This document shows, one piece after another, positions 10,436 through 19,894 of a stretch of DNA of 64,000 nucleotides. Numbering within the stretch: the first letter of the stretch is position 1; each line of letters starts with the position of its first letter. A program made the translations under genes and the position numbers. This DNA is from Simiduia aestuariiviva. GTDB lineage: Bacteria > Pseudomonadota > Gammaproteobacteria > Pseudomonadales > Cellvibrionaceae. The stretch is taken from positions 186,001 to 250,000 of the forward strand of contig NZ_JACHXZ010000003.1 in the NCBI RefSeq assembly GCF_014192475.1. Direction: 5' to 3'. The notes beneath the pieces are model-generated. The model saw only the letters and a program-made list of their open reading frames with translations, was not told where the DNA came from and did no database searches.

Positions 10436-11170
10436 CTAGTGCCCAAGCACCTGTTTGACGAAGGGGATGGTGAGCTTGCGTTTCTCTTGCAAGCTCGCAC
10501 GGTCGAGTCGATCCAATACACTGAATAACAGATTCATATCCCGCGGTACGCGCTGAATAATAAAGCTGGCCACTTCATCGGGCAGTTGCAGGCCGCGCGC
10601 TTCAGCGCGACGCTGCAGCGCCTCCGTTTTTTCTGCGTCAGTGAGCGCATGCAATTGACAGCTCAAGCCCCACTGCAGGCGCGATTGCAAATCGGCTAAG
10701 CCAATATTCAAGTGCGCTGGATTTTCCTCAGAGGTAATCAGCAGCGGCACACCGGCATCGCGCAGGCGGTTAAATAAGTGAAACAGTCCCAACTCCCACG
10801 CACTCATGCCGGCGATGGCATCCACATCGTCTAGGCACACCAGATCCATGTGCTCTAACCCCGCCAGCAAACTGTGTACGGCATCGGGTTCGAAGGCGTA
10901 GTCGCGCACCGCGCGCAAGGGTAAATACTGTACCTGCCAACCCAGGTCGGCAGACTCCACGCACAGCGCTTGGGCGAGGTGACTTCGGCCGGGGCCACCC
11001 CACAGGGTGACGAATCGCTCACCCTCGGGGTTCAACAACTCGCGCACCGCGCACAACGCAAAGCGATTCGCCGAATGCTCAGACAAATAGAAGTTATCAA
11101 AACGGGCATCGTCGTTGAGCCCGATGCCCAGAGGCAATTGTTGCGGTATGGCCATTTGAATCTGCGTCAC
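10436..11170 (-). CDS. hda: DnaA regulatory inactivator Hda
   Basis: A 244-residue DnaA-paralogue with an AAA+ core. The N-terminal segment QLPLGIGLNDDARFDNFYLS includes the sliding-clamp-binding region. The P-loop is modified (LWGGPGRSHLAQA, with the ArgSer seen in Hda rather than GKT), and Walker B is VCLDDVDAIAG. There is no DnaA domain IV. Hda bound to the DNA-loaded beta clamp stimulates ATP hydrolysis by DnaA and prevents re-initiation. The gene overlaps the DUF2066 gene upstream by four bases, an arrangement also found in Pseudomonas next to purM. Confidence 0.94.
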   Translation of the reverse strand: MTQIQMAIPQQLPLGIGLNDDARFDNFYLSEHSANRFALCAVRELLNPEGERFVTLWGGPGRSHLAQALCVESADLGWQVQYLPLRAVRDYAFEPDAVHSLLAGLEHMDLVCLDDVDAIAGMSAWELGLFHLFNRLRDAGVPLLITSEENPAHLNIGLADLQSRLQWGLSCQLHALTDAEKTEALQRRAEARGLQLPDEVASFIIQRVPRDMNLLFSVLDRLDRASLQEKRKLTIPFVKQVLGH

Positions 11171-12252
11171 TCACCCGCCCATTGAAACATCAACGGATTG
11201 TTGGGCGAGCCGTCGGCCGGCACCAAGGTGGGCAGTGGCGCCAATTTTCGATCCAATTGAAACGCCCGCTGCATGTGCGCCAAATCGGACTCTGGCGCCA
11301 GCTGCAACCACAGGATGTCATCTTCAACCTGCACCAATTGGACGTCGCGCAGCGCTTCGTGCCGCTCTAGGTAATTCAGCACATTGCGGTAGCGATCGAA
11401 TGCGGCCACGCCATGCACCTGCATTAGGAGGTGAGTGCCGTCATCTTGACCGGGCTTGATGGTGTAGCGCGCCGCCAGTGCATCGGCGATTTTATCGACC
11501 ATAGGGGCAGCCAGCTCCTCCAGAGATTGGGCTTGCGCATCCAGCAGCTCGGTTTGGCCAGCATCCAACCACTGCCAGACCCCGCGCAATTCACCACTGC
11601 TGGTGCGACTAAAGCGCCCCACCACCATAACATCCGCCTGATAGCGGGCAGAAGCCGCTTGCAAGGCCGCGCGATCAAATTGCCATAGTTGCTCGGCGTT
11701 AATGGCCATTTGATCCTGCAAGTCCCAAATAGGGAACAGCAATGGCAAGCCGCGGGTCAAGGCCTGTGCGCGCAGCGCCGTCTGGGTTGCCTCATCGCGC
11801 AACAACACGCGCCCATCGGGCCACTGATCTTCCACCAACCAAATCAGCAAGGCGGGCCGATTATCGGGCCAAATCGGCAATTTTAATTTGCGTAGCAACT
11901 TGTTTATGGCCACTTCAGAAAAACTGAAATTGAGCTCGGTGGCCGCTACTTGCGATCCGTCCGCGCGCGTAATTTGCCGCTCGGTGCGGGTGTAGCCAAA
12001 CTGCAACACGTAATTTTGTGCCCGCTGCAGATAGGGCAACAGCTCTTCATTTGCGGCGATATTGGGGTCGCCGGTAACGCGCACCAGAATCCGTGCCATC
12101 GCCTCCGACGCCGCCTGCTCGCGCTCCACCGCAGCCTGGCTCTCAACGAGCCGACTGACCTTGTATAAATCAACCAATTGCTCTGCCTGTGCCGGCAAGG
12201 CCACCCAAGCTGCGCTCACCAACAGCATGACGGCGTTTAACAATGATCTCAT
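11167..12252 (-). CDS. DUF2066 family exported protein
   Basis: A 361-residue protein with a cleavable signal peptide (LLNAVMLLVSAAWVALPAQA, cleavage near residue 23). The mature part matches the DUF2066 family, with the typical opening VDLYKVSRLVESQA and the segments ILVRVTGDPNIA, YVLQFGYTRTE, PALLIWLVED and PLLFPIWDLQD. The function of the family is unknown. The protein is predicted periplasmic or cell-surface associated. Conserved linkage to hda and divergent purM across gammaproteobacteria is the main contextual clue. Confidence 0.85.
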   Translation of the reverse strand: MRSLLNAVMLLVSAAWVALPAQAEQLVDLYKVSRLVESQAAVEREQAASEAMARILVRVTGDPNIAANEELLPYLQRAQNYVLQFGYTRTERQITRADGSQVAATELNFSFSEVAINKLLRKLKLPIWPDNRPALLIWLVEDQWPDGRVLLRDEATQTALRAQALTRGLPLLFPIWDLQDQMAINAEQLWQFDRAALQAASARYQADVMVVGRFSRTSSGELRGVWQWLDAGQTELLDAQAQSLEELAAPMVDKIADALAARYTIKPGQDDGTHLLMQVHGVAAFDRYRNVLNYLERHEALRDVQLVQVEDDILWLQLAPESDLAHMQRAFQLDRKLAPLPTLVPADGSPNNPLMFQWAGE

Positions 12253-12453
12253 CTAGGTCTCCGGACAGTGATAAAGCGCGCCATTGTAGCAGCCCTCTGA
12301 AGGCTGAACAGCGCACCAATGCCTAAATTTACCGCGCGGCGACCTCGGTCACAGGTCCTCGGCAATCAAACCTCACCCTAGCTAGTGCCACCGAGGCCCA
12401 CAGCTGCTAGAATGCTCGCCTTTTTTCCACCCTCGATTTGCGGAAAGCCCCTC

Positions 12454-13503
12454 ATGAGCAGTGATAAGCCCCAATCCCTTAGCTACAAAGATGCCGGTGT
12501 CGACATTGATGCAGGCGATGCCTTGGTCGAACGCATAAAAAGCGTGGCCGTGCGCACCCGCCGTCCTGAAGTATTGGCGGGCTTGGGTGGCTTTGGCGCT
12601 CTGTGTGAAATTCCAGCGGGCTACACCCAGCCGGTGCTGGTGAGCGGCACCGACGGCGTGGGCACCAAGCTGCGCCTCGCAATGGATCTGGGCAATCACG
12701 ATACCATCGGTGTGGATCTGGTCGGCATGTGCGTCAATGACCTGGTGGTCGCCGGCGCCGAGCCTCTGTTTTTCTTGGACTATTACGCCACCGGTAAGTT
12801 GAACGTCGATATCGCTGAAAAAGTCGTTATCGGTATCGGCGAAGGCTGCGATTTGGCAGGCTGCTCCTTGGTGGGCGGCGAAACGGCCGAAATGCCCGGC
12901 ATGTATGAAGGCGAAGACTACGATCTGGCGGGCTTTTGCGTCGGCGTTGTGGAAAAAGCTGACATCATTGATGGCAGCAAGGTCAAAGCGGGCAACCTGC
13001 TGCTGGCACTGCCCTCATCGGGGCCCCACTCCAACGGCTACTCGCTGATTCGCAAAATTATTGAAGTGAGCCGCGCCGATGTGCAGGCCGAGCTAGACGG
13101 CAGTACCATTGCCGACTTGTTAATGGCCCCCACACGCATTTATGTCAAAGCCCTGCTGAGCCTGATCAAAGGCTCACAGGTGAACGCCATGGCACACATC
13201 ACCGGCGGCGGCATCACAGAAAACATTCCTCGGGTGCTGCCAGCCAACACCAAAGCGGTCATCGACCTGGACAGCTGGCAGCTGCCTGCCATCTTTCAAT
13301 GGCTGCAAGAAAAGGGCAACGTGCAAGCCCGTGAAATGTTCCGCACCTTTAACTGCGGCGTCGGCATGGTGATCGCCATCCCAGCCGAGTGCAAAGATGA
13401 AGCCCTCACCTTGCTGCGCAACGCCGGAGAAGCACCTTTCGTGATCGGCAGCATCGCCGAAGCCAATGACGGCGAAGCTCAGGTGGAACTGAAAGGCCTG
13501 TAA
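12454..13503 (+). CDS. purM: Phosphoribosylformylglycinamidine cyclo-ligase PurM
   Basis: A 349-residue AIR synthetase that closes the imidazole ring using ATP (fifth step of de novo purine synthesis). Hallmarks are [15 protein letters not shown] at the N-terminus, [60 protein letters not shown]-type residues ([14 protein letters not shown] here) and [13 protein letters not shown]. The ATG at 12454 begins the conserved N-terminus; an in-frame upstream codon at 12385 adds nonconserved residues. Its stop overlaps the purN start (TAATG), so the two are translationally coupled. Confidence 0.97.
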   Translation: MSSDKPQSLSYKDAGVDIDAGDALVERIKSVAVRTRRPEVLAGLGGFGALCEIPAGYTQPVLVSGTDGVGTKLRLAMDLGNHDTIGVDLVGMCVNDLVVAGAEPLFFLDYYATGKLNVDIAEKVVIGIGEGCDLAGCSLVGGETAEMPGMYEGEDYDLAGFCVGVVEKADIIDGSKVKAGNLLLALPSSGPHSNGYSLIRKIIEVSRADVQAELDGSTIADLLMAPTRIYVKALLSLIKGSQVNAMAHITGGGITENIPRVLPANTKAVIDLDSWQLPAIFQWLQEKGNVQAREMFRTFNCGVGMVIAIPAECKDEALTLLRNAGEAPFVIGSIAEANDGEAQVELKGL

Positions 13504-14162
13504 TGACTAACCCTCTGCCGCGCATCGTGGTGCTGCTGTCTGGCAGCGGCACCAACCTGCAAGCCTTGATCGACGCCCAAGCCCGCGCCCAACTGGGTGG
13601 CGAAATCGTCGCGGTTATTAGCAATCGGCCAGCGGTGCTGGGGCTAGAGCGGGCGCAAAAAGCCGGCATTGAAACCCGCACACTCGACCACACAACCTTC
13701 GATTCACGCGCAGCCTTCGATACGGCATTAATGCAACAAATCGACGCCTTCCAACCCGATCTGGTTGTCTTGGCCGGTTTTATGCGCATCCTCACGCCGG
13801 CCTTCACCGAACACTACCTTGGAAAAATGTTGAACATTCACCCGTCGCTGCTGCCCAAATATCAGGGCCTGCACACGCACCAGCGCGCGCTGGAAGCCGG
13901 CGACGACTGCCACGGGGTAACCGTGCACTTTGTCACCGCTGAACTCGATGGTGGCCCTGCTGCCATACAGGCAGTGGTAGCCATCGAACCCGACGACACG
14001 CCCGAGTCGCTGGCTAAACGCGTGCAAGTGCAGGAACACATAATTTATCCCATGGCAGTCAACTGGTTTGCGCAGGGTCGACTCAGCTATCGCGATGGCA
14101 AAGCGTGGCTAGACGCTGCGCCCCTCGGCGCCGAGGGCTACCAGATCGACAGCCGTCGCTAA
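13503..14162 (+). CDS. purN: Phosphoribosylglycinamide formyltransferase PurN
   Basis: A 219-residue GAR transformylase using 10-formyl-tetrahydrofolate (third step of purine synthesis). The phosphate-binding loop is VVLLSGSGTNLQAL. The catalytic Asn and His lie in MLNIHPSLLPKYQGLHTH, and the catalytic Asp is in VTAELDGGPA. It forms an operon with purM and is followed after 10 bases by a DUF3108 gene, the same order as in Pseudomonas. Confidence 0.97.
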   Translation: MTNPLPRIVVLLSGSGTNLQALIDAQARAQLGGEIVAVISNRPAVLGLERAQKAGIETRTLDHTTFDSRAAFDTALMQQIDAFQPDLVVLAGFMRILTPAFTEHYLGKMLNIHPSLLPKYQGLHTHQRALEAGDDCHGVTVHFVTAELDGGPAAIQAVVAIEPDDTPESLAKRVQVQEHIIYPMAVNWFAQGRLSYRDGKAWLDAAPLGAEGYQIDSRR

Positions 14163-14172
14163 CAGGTTTTTT

Positions 14173-14976
14173 ATGCGTTTATTTATTTCGATTGGCATCT
14201 TGTTTTGCGCGCTTACCGGCTCCACAACGGTAGCCGAGACAATACCCGTGGCGGAACCCGCCGCTCAAATTCAAACCAGCACGGCATCGCAGGACGCCGT
14301 GATCGAAAATCAACCCCATTTACACGCGTTGCCAAAACCATTTAAAGCGATTTATAAAACCCGCTTGTACGGCATTAAATTGACGGCAACTCGCGAACTC
14401 AAACAGCTGGACGATGGTCAATGGTTTTTACGCTTTGATATCGACTCTTGGGTTGCCGGTCTCAAAGAGCGCAGCCGATTCGATTGGAACGAGCAGGGCC
14501 ACGCCATTACGCACCACTACGAATACCACCGCACAGGCCTGGCGCCGGATCGCCATGTGGCAGTGGCATTTAATTGGGACACCCACCGCGTAGTCAACAA
14601 ACTCAACAAGGAAGAAGACTGGAGCATGAGCATTCCAGACGGCACCTTGGACAAACTCAATGCCACCATGCAAATTCGCGCCGACCTCATTAACGGGCGC
14701 GACAAACTGGTATATAAGGTGGCCGATGGCGGCAAGCTCAAAACCTTTCGATTTGCCATCGACGGCGAGGAAACCATCGACACCCCCGTGGGCAAGTTAG
14801 ACACAGTGGTTGTCAAACGACTGCGCAGCAATAAAAAACGCGAAACCTACACCTACTTCGCAAAAGACTGGGACTATGTGCTCGTGCGCATTACCCAAAA
14901 AGAACCCAATGGCGACAGTGCTTCTGTGGACATCCAGGAAGGCTGGATTGACGGTACCAAAATCACCGGTCGCTAA
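14173..14976 (+). CDS. DUF3108 family exported protein
   Basis: A 267-residue protein with an N-terminal signal peptide (LFISIGILFCALTGSTTVA). The mature region fits DUF3108: FKAIYKTRLYGIKLTATREL, LRFDIDSW, HHYEYHRTG and the C-terminal YTYFAKDWDYVLVRITQ. It is predicted periplasmic and probably rich in beta strands; the function of the family is unknown. It lies 10 bases after purN and is likely co-transcribed with purMN, a linkage found widely in gammaproteobacteria. Confidence 0.82.
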   Translation: MRLFISIGILFCALTGSTTVAETIPVAEPAAQIQTSTASQDAVIENQPHLHALPKPFKAIYKTRLYGIKLTATRELKQLDDGQWFLRFDIDSWVAGLKERSRFDWNEQGHAITHHYEYHRTGLAPDRHVAVAFNWDTHRVVNKLNKEEDWSMSIPDGTLDKLNATMQIRADLINGRDKLVYKVADGGKLKTFRFAIDGEETIDTPVGKLDTVVVKRLRSNKKRETYTYFAKDWDYVLVRITQKEPNGDSASVDIQEGWIDGTKITGR

Positions 14977-15032
14977 CTTCAAGGGCGCTGCCACCAGTAG
15001 CCCCACCATTCACCTGCAAAACAGGATTCCCA

Positions 15033-15521
15033 ATGAACATTGCCGACAAATCAGTTGCGAGCATTCACTACACCCTAAAAAATGACGAGGGCGAAGTGCT
15101 CGACTCCTCAGAGGGCCAAGCGCCACTCGATTACATTCAAGGTCTGGGCAACATTATTCCCGGTCTGGAAAACGCGCTGGCCGGCAAAGCCGCTGGCGAC
15201 AAGGTACAAGTTGTCGTTGAAGCAGCAGACGGCTACGGCGAATACAACGCAGAAATGGTGCAAGAATTGCCGCGCACAATGTTTCAAGGCGTAGACACTA
15301 TCGAAGTAGGCATGGCGTTCCAAGCGCAAACCCCTGCCGGTATGCAAGTGGTTGAAGTGATCGAAGTTGATGACGAAACCGTCACCATCGACGGCAATCA
15401 TCAGCTGGCCGGTCAGCGTCTGCATTTCGACGTCGAAGTGGTTGGCGTACGCGCAGCATCTGACGATGAGCTGGCCCACGGCCACGTTCACGCCGAAGGC
15501 GGCTGCGGCCACGATCACTGA
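15033..15521 (+). CDS. FKBP-type peptidyl-prolyl isomerase, SlyD-like
   Basis: A 162-residue FKBP-fold isomerase/chaperone: SVASIHYTLKNDEGEVLDSS, PLDYIQGLGNIIPGLENALAG, GYGEYNAEMVQELPRTMF, an insert-in-flap region (VTIDGNHQLAGQRLHFDVEV) and a short histidine/cysteine-rich tail (HGHVHAEGGCGHDH) that can bind Ni or other metals. The tail is much shorter than that of E. coli SlyD. It is cytoplasmic, with no signal peptide. A strong terminator follows. Confidence 0.92.
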   Translation: MNIADKSVASIHYTLKNDEGEVLDSSEGQAPLDYIQGLGNIIPGLENALAGKAAGDKVQVVVEAADGYGEYNAEMVQELPRTMFQGVDTIEVGMAFQAQTPAGMQVVEVIEVDDETVTIDGNHQLAGQRLHFDVEVVGVRAASDDELAHGHVHAEGGCGHDH

Positions 15522-15534
15522 GTGATCAACCCAT

Positions 15535-15568
15535 AAAAAAAGGCCAGCATATGCTGGCCTTTTTTTAT
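15535..15568. terminator. Bidirectional terminator between slyD-like gene and lptG
   Basis: A-run, then the perfect palindrome AGGCCAGCATATGCTGGCCT (15541-15560), then a T-run. It suits both convergent units. Confidence 0.92.
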
Positions 15569-15586
15569 GGGTGTGAAATTTTTTCG

Positions 15587-16663
15587 CTAACGCGTGCGGC
15601 CCATCAACCAAAATCCGATGCCAATGCATATGGCGATAGGAATAATGACAGCAATAAACGGCGCAAACCCAAACACCAAACTCGACGGCCCCAGCAAATC
15701 CTGCGCGAGGCGAAACACAATGGCGACGATAACTCCCGTGAACACGCGATAGCCCATGGTCACTTCCCGCAGCGGGCCGAAGATAAACGAGATGGCAATG
15801 AGCACCAAACCTGCGGTGGCCAGCGGCTGCAAACTTTTCTGCCAAAATGCCAGCCAGTAAGGTTCGCTTTTTTGTCCGTGCTCGTCCAAATAATTAGCGT
15901 AGGCGTAGAGCGTTTGAATGGCCAAGGTGCGCGGCGGCATCACCAACACATTCACCAAATCGGGCGACAAATTAGTATCCCAGCGGCGCGTCAAAAATTC
16001 GCTGCGCGTGAGCGTATCTGCGTCACTGTTGTCAGTGGGGAAATGGGTAATCACCCCCGACTCTTCCAACCAATAGCTGCCTTGATAGGTGGCCGACTGC
16101 GCAAAACTAACGGATTTTAAATTGCGCTCCTGGTCGTAGCTAAAGCGCGATACCCCTAAAATTTTTCCGTTGGGCATCACCACATTGAAATGCAGAAACT
16201 CGTCACCTTCACGCGACCAAAGACCCAACTGCCCCTCCTGCTCTTGGCGCTTGCCCTTCGCGATGGCCTTGCCACTCTCCGCCATTTGATCGGTCCAGGG
16301 CGTGACATACTCGCCCAGCATGGCAGCTAAAAAGATTAACACCCACACGGGCTTCATCACCGCCCACGCGATACGCGCCACACTCACCCCCGCGGCGCGC
16401 ATGATGACCAGCTCGCTGGTGGCCGCCAACTGCCCAAGACCGATCAAGCAACCGGTCAACGCCGCCAGCGGAATACTGTTATACACGCGGGTCGGCAGCG
16501 TCAACGCCACGTACACCATCGCCTCGTTAAAAACGTATTCATTGTTGAGGTTGTCGATCTCATCAACCACAGCTGCGATAACGTCGAGCGCCAAGATGAC
16601 TAAAAAAACCACCAAGATGGAGCCGATGACCGTGCGACCAATATAACTGTTTAATTTACGCAT
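15587..16663 (-). CDS. lptG: LPS export ABC transporter permease LptG
   Basis: A 358-residue YjgP/YjgQ-family permease starting at the ATG of MRKLNSYIGRTV. There are three N-terminal membrane segments (VIGSILVVFLVILALDVI and following), a large periplasmic beta-jellyroll, and C-terminal TM helices ending at GFWLMGRTR. With LptF and the ATPase LptB it extracts lipopolysaccharide from the inner membrane and feeds the LptCAD bridge. Its start overlaps the end of lptF by 8 bases, indicating a coupled operon in the usual F-G order. Confidence 0.95.
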   Translation of the reverse strand: MRKLNSYIGRTVIGSILVVFLVILALDVIAAVVDEIDNLNNEYVFNEAMVYVALTLPTRVYNSIPLAALTGCLIGLGQLAATSELVIMRAAGVSVARIAWAVMKPVWVLIFLAAMLGEYVTPWTDQMAESGKAIAKGKRQEQEGQLGLWSREGDEFLHFNVVMPNGKILGVSRFSYDQERNLKSVSFAQSATYQGSYWLEESGVITHFPTDNSDADTLTRSEFLTRRWDTNLSPDLVNVLVMPPRTLAIQTLYAYANYLDEHGQKSEPYWLAFWQKSLQPLATAGLVLIAISFIFGPLREVTMGYRVFTGVIVAIVFRLAQDLLGPSSLVFGFAPFIAVIIPIAICIGIGFWLMGRTR

Positions 16664-17780
16664 GGGCCTGTACCTCCGCGCTCGCGCGATGCTTCCACCA
16701 TCGACGCACATTGCCCCAATTAAACAGCAGCAAGGCCAAGCCAAAAAACACCCCGTGCACCACCCACAAACCCAGTGCAGGATCTAATTTAGCGAGCTTG
16801 ACTTGATCGCGAGCAGCATTGAGCGCCACGAGATAAATGATGTACAACAAAATCGCGGGAATCATGCCCAAGTAGCGACCTTGACGTGGACTGGTGCGCG
16901 ATAGCGGCACCGCCAGCAAACACACAACCACCACCAAAATTGGCAGGCTTAAGCGCCACTGGAGCCCCGCGATCAACAGTGGCTCGCTCGAATTGATGAG
17001 GTTTGCGGTGGGCTCGGCATCCACCCGGTAGCGCACCTGCGCCTGACGCAAATTGCTTTCCATCAGCTGGCCAAAACTCGTAAAACTCACCTCGTGATAA
17101 TCTAAATTACCGGCAATGCCGCTATAGCGCTTGCCATCGTCCAGCACGAAGTAGCGACGCTGGAAGTTCTCATCAAACCATTGTCGGGCACCCACGGCGC
17201 GCACCACAGCGGATTCGCCCCCGGTGACCACACTGGATGTGGATTTGTCGGCGATAAACACTTGCGACAAATCGGCCTTATCTTCACTGATGTGTTCGGT
17301 GTAGAAAGTGGCATTGCCTTTATTGAGCGGTTGAAATTGCTCGGGCATGATCAATTCAAATTCACCGCGCGAGCGCTGCTCAGCCATTAACGTTTCAACC
17401 GCCGCAACGCCTTTTGGACTCAGATATAAACTCAACACCGATACCGCAATGATCACCGGCGATGCCGCCAACAGGGTATACCCCAGCAGGCGACGCTGGC
17501 TCAAACCGCAGGCCGACAACACCACCATCTCACTTTCGACATACAGGCGGCCATAGGCCAGCAGCACGCCAATAAAAGTACCCAATGGCAAAATGAGCTC
17601 TAAAAAGCCGGGCAATCGATAGCCCATTATCACCAACAACGCCTGCGGGGAGAGGTCGCCAGCCGCCGCCGCGGACAGGTAGCGCACGAAGGTGCCGCTC
17701 ATAAAGATCAGCAGCAAGACCCCGCTCACGGCCATCAGCGTGAAGAGTATTTCTTTGGCTAAATATCGAAAAATGATCAC
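16656..17780 (-). CDS. lptF: LPS export ABC transporter permease LptF
   Basis: A 374-residue YjgP/YjgQ-family permease: MIIFRYLAKEILFTL at the N-terminus, GYRLPGFLELILPLGTFIGV in the coupling region, a periplasmic domain (residues about 130-260) and terminal TM helices. It partners LptG in LPS export. It is transcribed divergently from pepA across a 216-base gap, a gene arrangement conserved in gammaproteobacteria. Confidence 0.95.
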   Translation of the reverse strand: MIIFRYLAKEILFTLMAVSGVLLLIFMSGTFVRYLSAAAAGDLSPQALLVIMGYRLPGFLELILPLGTFIGVLLAYGRLYVESEMVVLSACGLSQRRLLGYTLLAASPVIIAVSVLSLYLSPKGVAAVETLMAEQRSRGEFELIMPEQFQPLNKGNATFYTEHISEDKADLSQVFIADKSTSSVVTGGESAVVRAVGARQWFDENFQRRYFVLDDGKRYSGIAGNLDYHEVSFTSFGQLMESNLRQAQVRYRVDAEPTANLINSSEPLLIAGLQWRLSLPILVVVVCLLAVPLSRTSPRQGRYLGMIPAILLYIIYLVALNAARDQVKLAKLDPALGLWVVHGVFFGLALLLFNWGNVRRWWKHRASAEVQAHA

Positions 17781-17996
17781 GTTCTGCTTTCAATCCTGAG
17801 GCAGTGGTTAAGTTCACCGTCAGACTAGACTAACGGTGTAACGCAGTGGGCGCAGATTGTTTCAACGCAGCCTGCTAGACTAGACGCCACAATAGCCGGC
17901 AGAAAACTGTCTGGCACCTACAATACGTACAAAGATTCGCGGCATTATCGCCAATTACGGCATACTTGTCTTGACGCTAAGGACACTATTTTGACC

Positions 17997-19475
17997 ATGA
18001 AATTTTCCGCCAAACAATTTGACCTGATCACTCACAAAACACCCTGCCTCGTGGTGGGTCTGCTCGAGGGCAAGTTGACCCCAGCTGCTCAGGCCGTCGA
18101 TGCCGCTTGTAGCAAGGCCATCAGCGAACTAGTGAAACGCAAAGATATCACGGGCAAAAGCGGACAAACCCTGCTGCTGCCAAAGGTCGATGGTATAGCC
18201 GCAGAGCGCTTAATGCTGGTAGGGCTTGGCAAAGCCGCCGATTTAAACGCCGACAGCCTGCGCAAAGCCGCCGCCAAATTGGCCGAAGCGCTTAAAGGTT
18301 TGAACGCCAAAACCGCGAGTATTGCACTGGACCCGATCGAAACCGTCGATGCCGGCACCCAAGCGCGCATCCTGGCTGAAAGCATTGGCTGGGCCACCTA
18401 CCTCTACAGCACCACCAAAGGCAAAAAGCCCGACACCCCAACGCTGGCCAATGTGGAGCTGCACGCTGCCGATAAAAAAGACAAGTCAGCCAAAGATCGC
18501 GGCTTGACCATCGGCGCCGCTATTGCCGAAGGCAGCAACGTCACGCGCGAATTCGGCAACCTGCCCGCCAACGTGTGTACGCCAACTTATTTAGCGGAGC
18601 AAGGCAAAGCCTTGGCCAAAGCCCACAAGAACTTGAAAACCAACATCCTCGAAGCCGCCGACATGAAGAAGCTCGGCATGGGTTCGCTGCTGTCAGTGGC
18701 GGCCGGTTCCGATCAACCGCCCAAATTGATCGTGATGGAATACAACAATGGCAAGGCCGGTGCCAAGCCCATTGTGCTGGTGGGCAAGGGCGTGACCTTT
18801 GACACCGGTGGCATCAGCCTCAAGGCCGGCGAAGGCATGGACGAAATGAAGTACGACATGTGCGGCGCCGCGAGCGTGTTTGGTGCCCTGCATACCGTGC
18901 TGGCGCTGGAATTGAAAATCAACTTGGTGTGTATTGTTCCAGCCACGGAAAACATGCCCAATGGCAAAGCTACCAAACCCGGAGACGTCGTAACCTCCAT
19001 GTCGGGCCAGACGATCGAAGTACTGAACACCGACGCCGAGGGCCGCCTCATTCTGTGTGATGCACTGACCTACGCCGAGCGCTACAAGCCCAAGGCCGTG
19101 GTCGACATCGCCACCCTCACCGGCGCCTGCGTCATCGCCTTGGGCCACCACGCCACAGGCCTATACGCCAACAAACAAGAGCTGGCCGACAAACTGTTAG
19201 AGGCCGGCCGCAGCGCCGCCGACAAAGCCTGGCAAATGCCCCTGTGGGACGAGTACCAGAGCCAATTGGATTCCAACTTTGCCGACATCGCCAACATCGG
19301 CGGCCGCCCCGGCGGCAGCGTCACCGCCGCGTGTTTCCTGTCGCGCTTCACCAAAAGCTACCCTTGGGCGCACCTGGACATCGCCGGCACCGCGTGGAAA
19401 TCCGGTGCCGCTAAAGGCGCCACCGGTCGCCCCGTACCACTGCTGGCCCAGTTCCTGATCAATCAGGCCGGTTAA
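17997..19475 (+). CDS. pepA: Leucyl aminopeptidase PepA (M17)
   Basis: A 492-residue M17 leucyl aminopeptidase. The cytosol aminopeptidase signature NTDAEGRL begins at residue 344. The metal-binding and catalytic residues lie in LVGKGVTFDTGGISLK, MKYDMCGAASV and the signature itself. The N-terminal domain begins MKFSAKQFDLI. It hydrolyses N-terminal amino acids from peptides, and in enterobacteria it also acts as an architectural DNA-binding protein; that role is not demonstrable here. The ATG at 17997 matches the family; a TTG at 17991 has better spacing to AAGGAC, so the start is slightly uncertain. Its stop overlaps the holC start. Confidence 0.96.
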   Translation: MKFSAKQFDLITHKTPCLVVGLLEGKLTPAAQAVDAACSKAISELVKRKDITGKSGQTLLLPKVDGIAAERLMLVGLGKAADLNADSLRKAAAKLAEALKGLNAKTASIALDPIETVDAGTQARILAESIGWATYLYSTTKGKKPDTPTLANVELHAADKKDKSAKDRGLTIGAAIAEGSNVTREFGNLPANVCTPTYLAEQGKALAKAHKNLKTNILEAADMKKLGMGSLLSVAAGSDQPPKLIVMEYNNGKAGAKPIVLVGKGVTFDTGGISLKAGEGMDEMKYDMCGAASVFGALHTVLALELKINLVCIVPATENMPNGKATKPGDVVTSMSGQTIEVLNTDAEGRLILCDALTYAERYKPKAVVDIATLTGACVIALGHHATGLYANKQELADKLLEAGRSAADKAWQMPLWDEYQSQLDSNFADIANIGGRPGGSVTAACFLSRFTKSYPWAHLDIAGTAWKSGAAKGATGRPVPLLAQFLINQAG

Positions 19476-19894
19476 TGACCAAGATCGACTTTCTTTCCAG
19501 CAATGAATCCGATCACGAGGCGCGCTTGCGCCTCGCGTGTCGGGTGGCACAAAAGGCGTTGCGCAGCGGCGCCGATGTGTTTATCGCTTGCGCGGATGAC
19601 ACCCAGCAGGCCCAGCTGAGCCCGCTGCTCTGGTCGTTCGAGCCAGAAAGTTTTCTACCCCATCGGGCCCTGCACGAGGACACTCCAGCCCCCATCACAC
19701 TGGGCACAGCGGCGGATTGCGGTGAACATCACGATCTACTCATCAACCTGTGCGCCGAGGTGCCGCAATATTTTTCTCGCTTTGAACGCCTCTTTGAATT
19801 GGTGGTCCAAGTACCGGAAGTGTTGGCGTCAACCCGTGCGAACTGGAGCTATTACAAAAGCCGGGGCTATCCGTTAGACTTCAAAACCATCTAA
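19475..19894 (+). CDS. holC: DNA polymerase III chi subunit HolC
   Basis: A 139-residue chi-subunit homologue: TKIDFLSSNESDHEARLRLA, RVAQKALRSGADVFIAC, LSPLLWSFEPESFLPHRAL and the C-terminal YYKSRGYPLDFKTI. Chi links the clamp loader (via psi) to SSB. The start overlaps the pepA stop by one base (TAATG), and the pepA-holC order is widely conserved. Confidence 0.92.
   Translation: MTKIDFLSSNESDHEARLRLACRVAQKALRSGADVFIACADDTQQAQLSPLLWSFEPESFLPHRALHEDTPAPITLGTAADCGEHHDLLINLCAEVPQYFSRFERLFELVVQVPEVLASTRANWSYYKSRGYPLDFKTI

Noticed and set aside
15108-15845. Minus-strand frame of 245 codons across the slyD-like gene and lptG end
   Set aside because: It crosses a strong terminator and two real genes in another frame; no family features.
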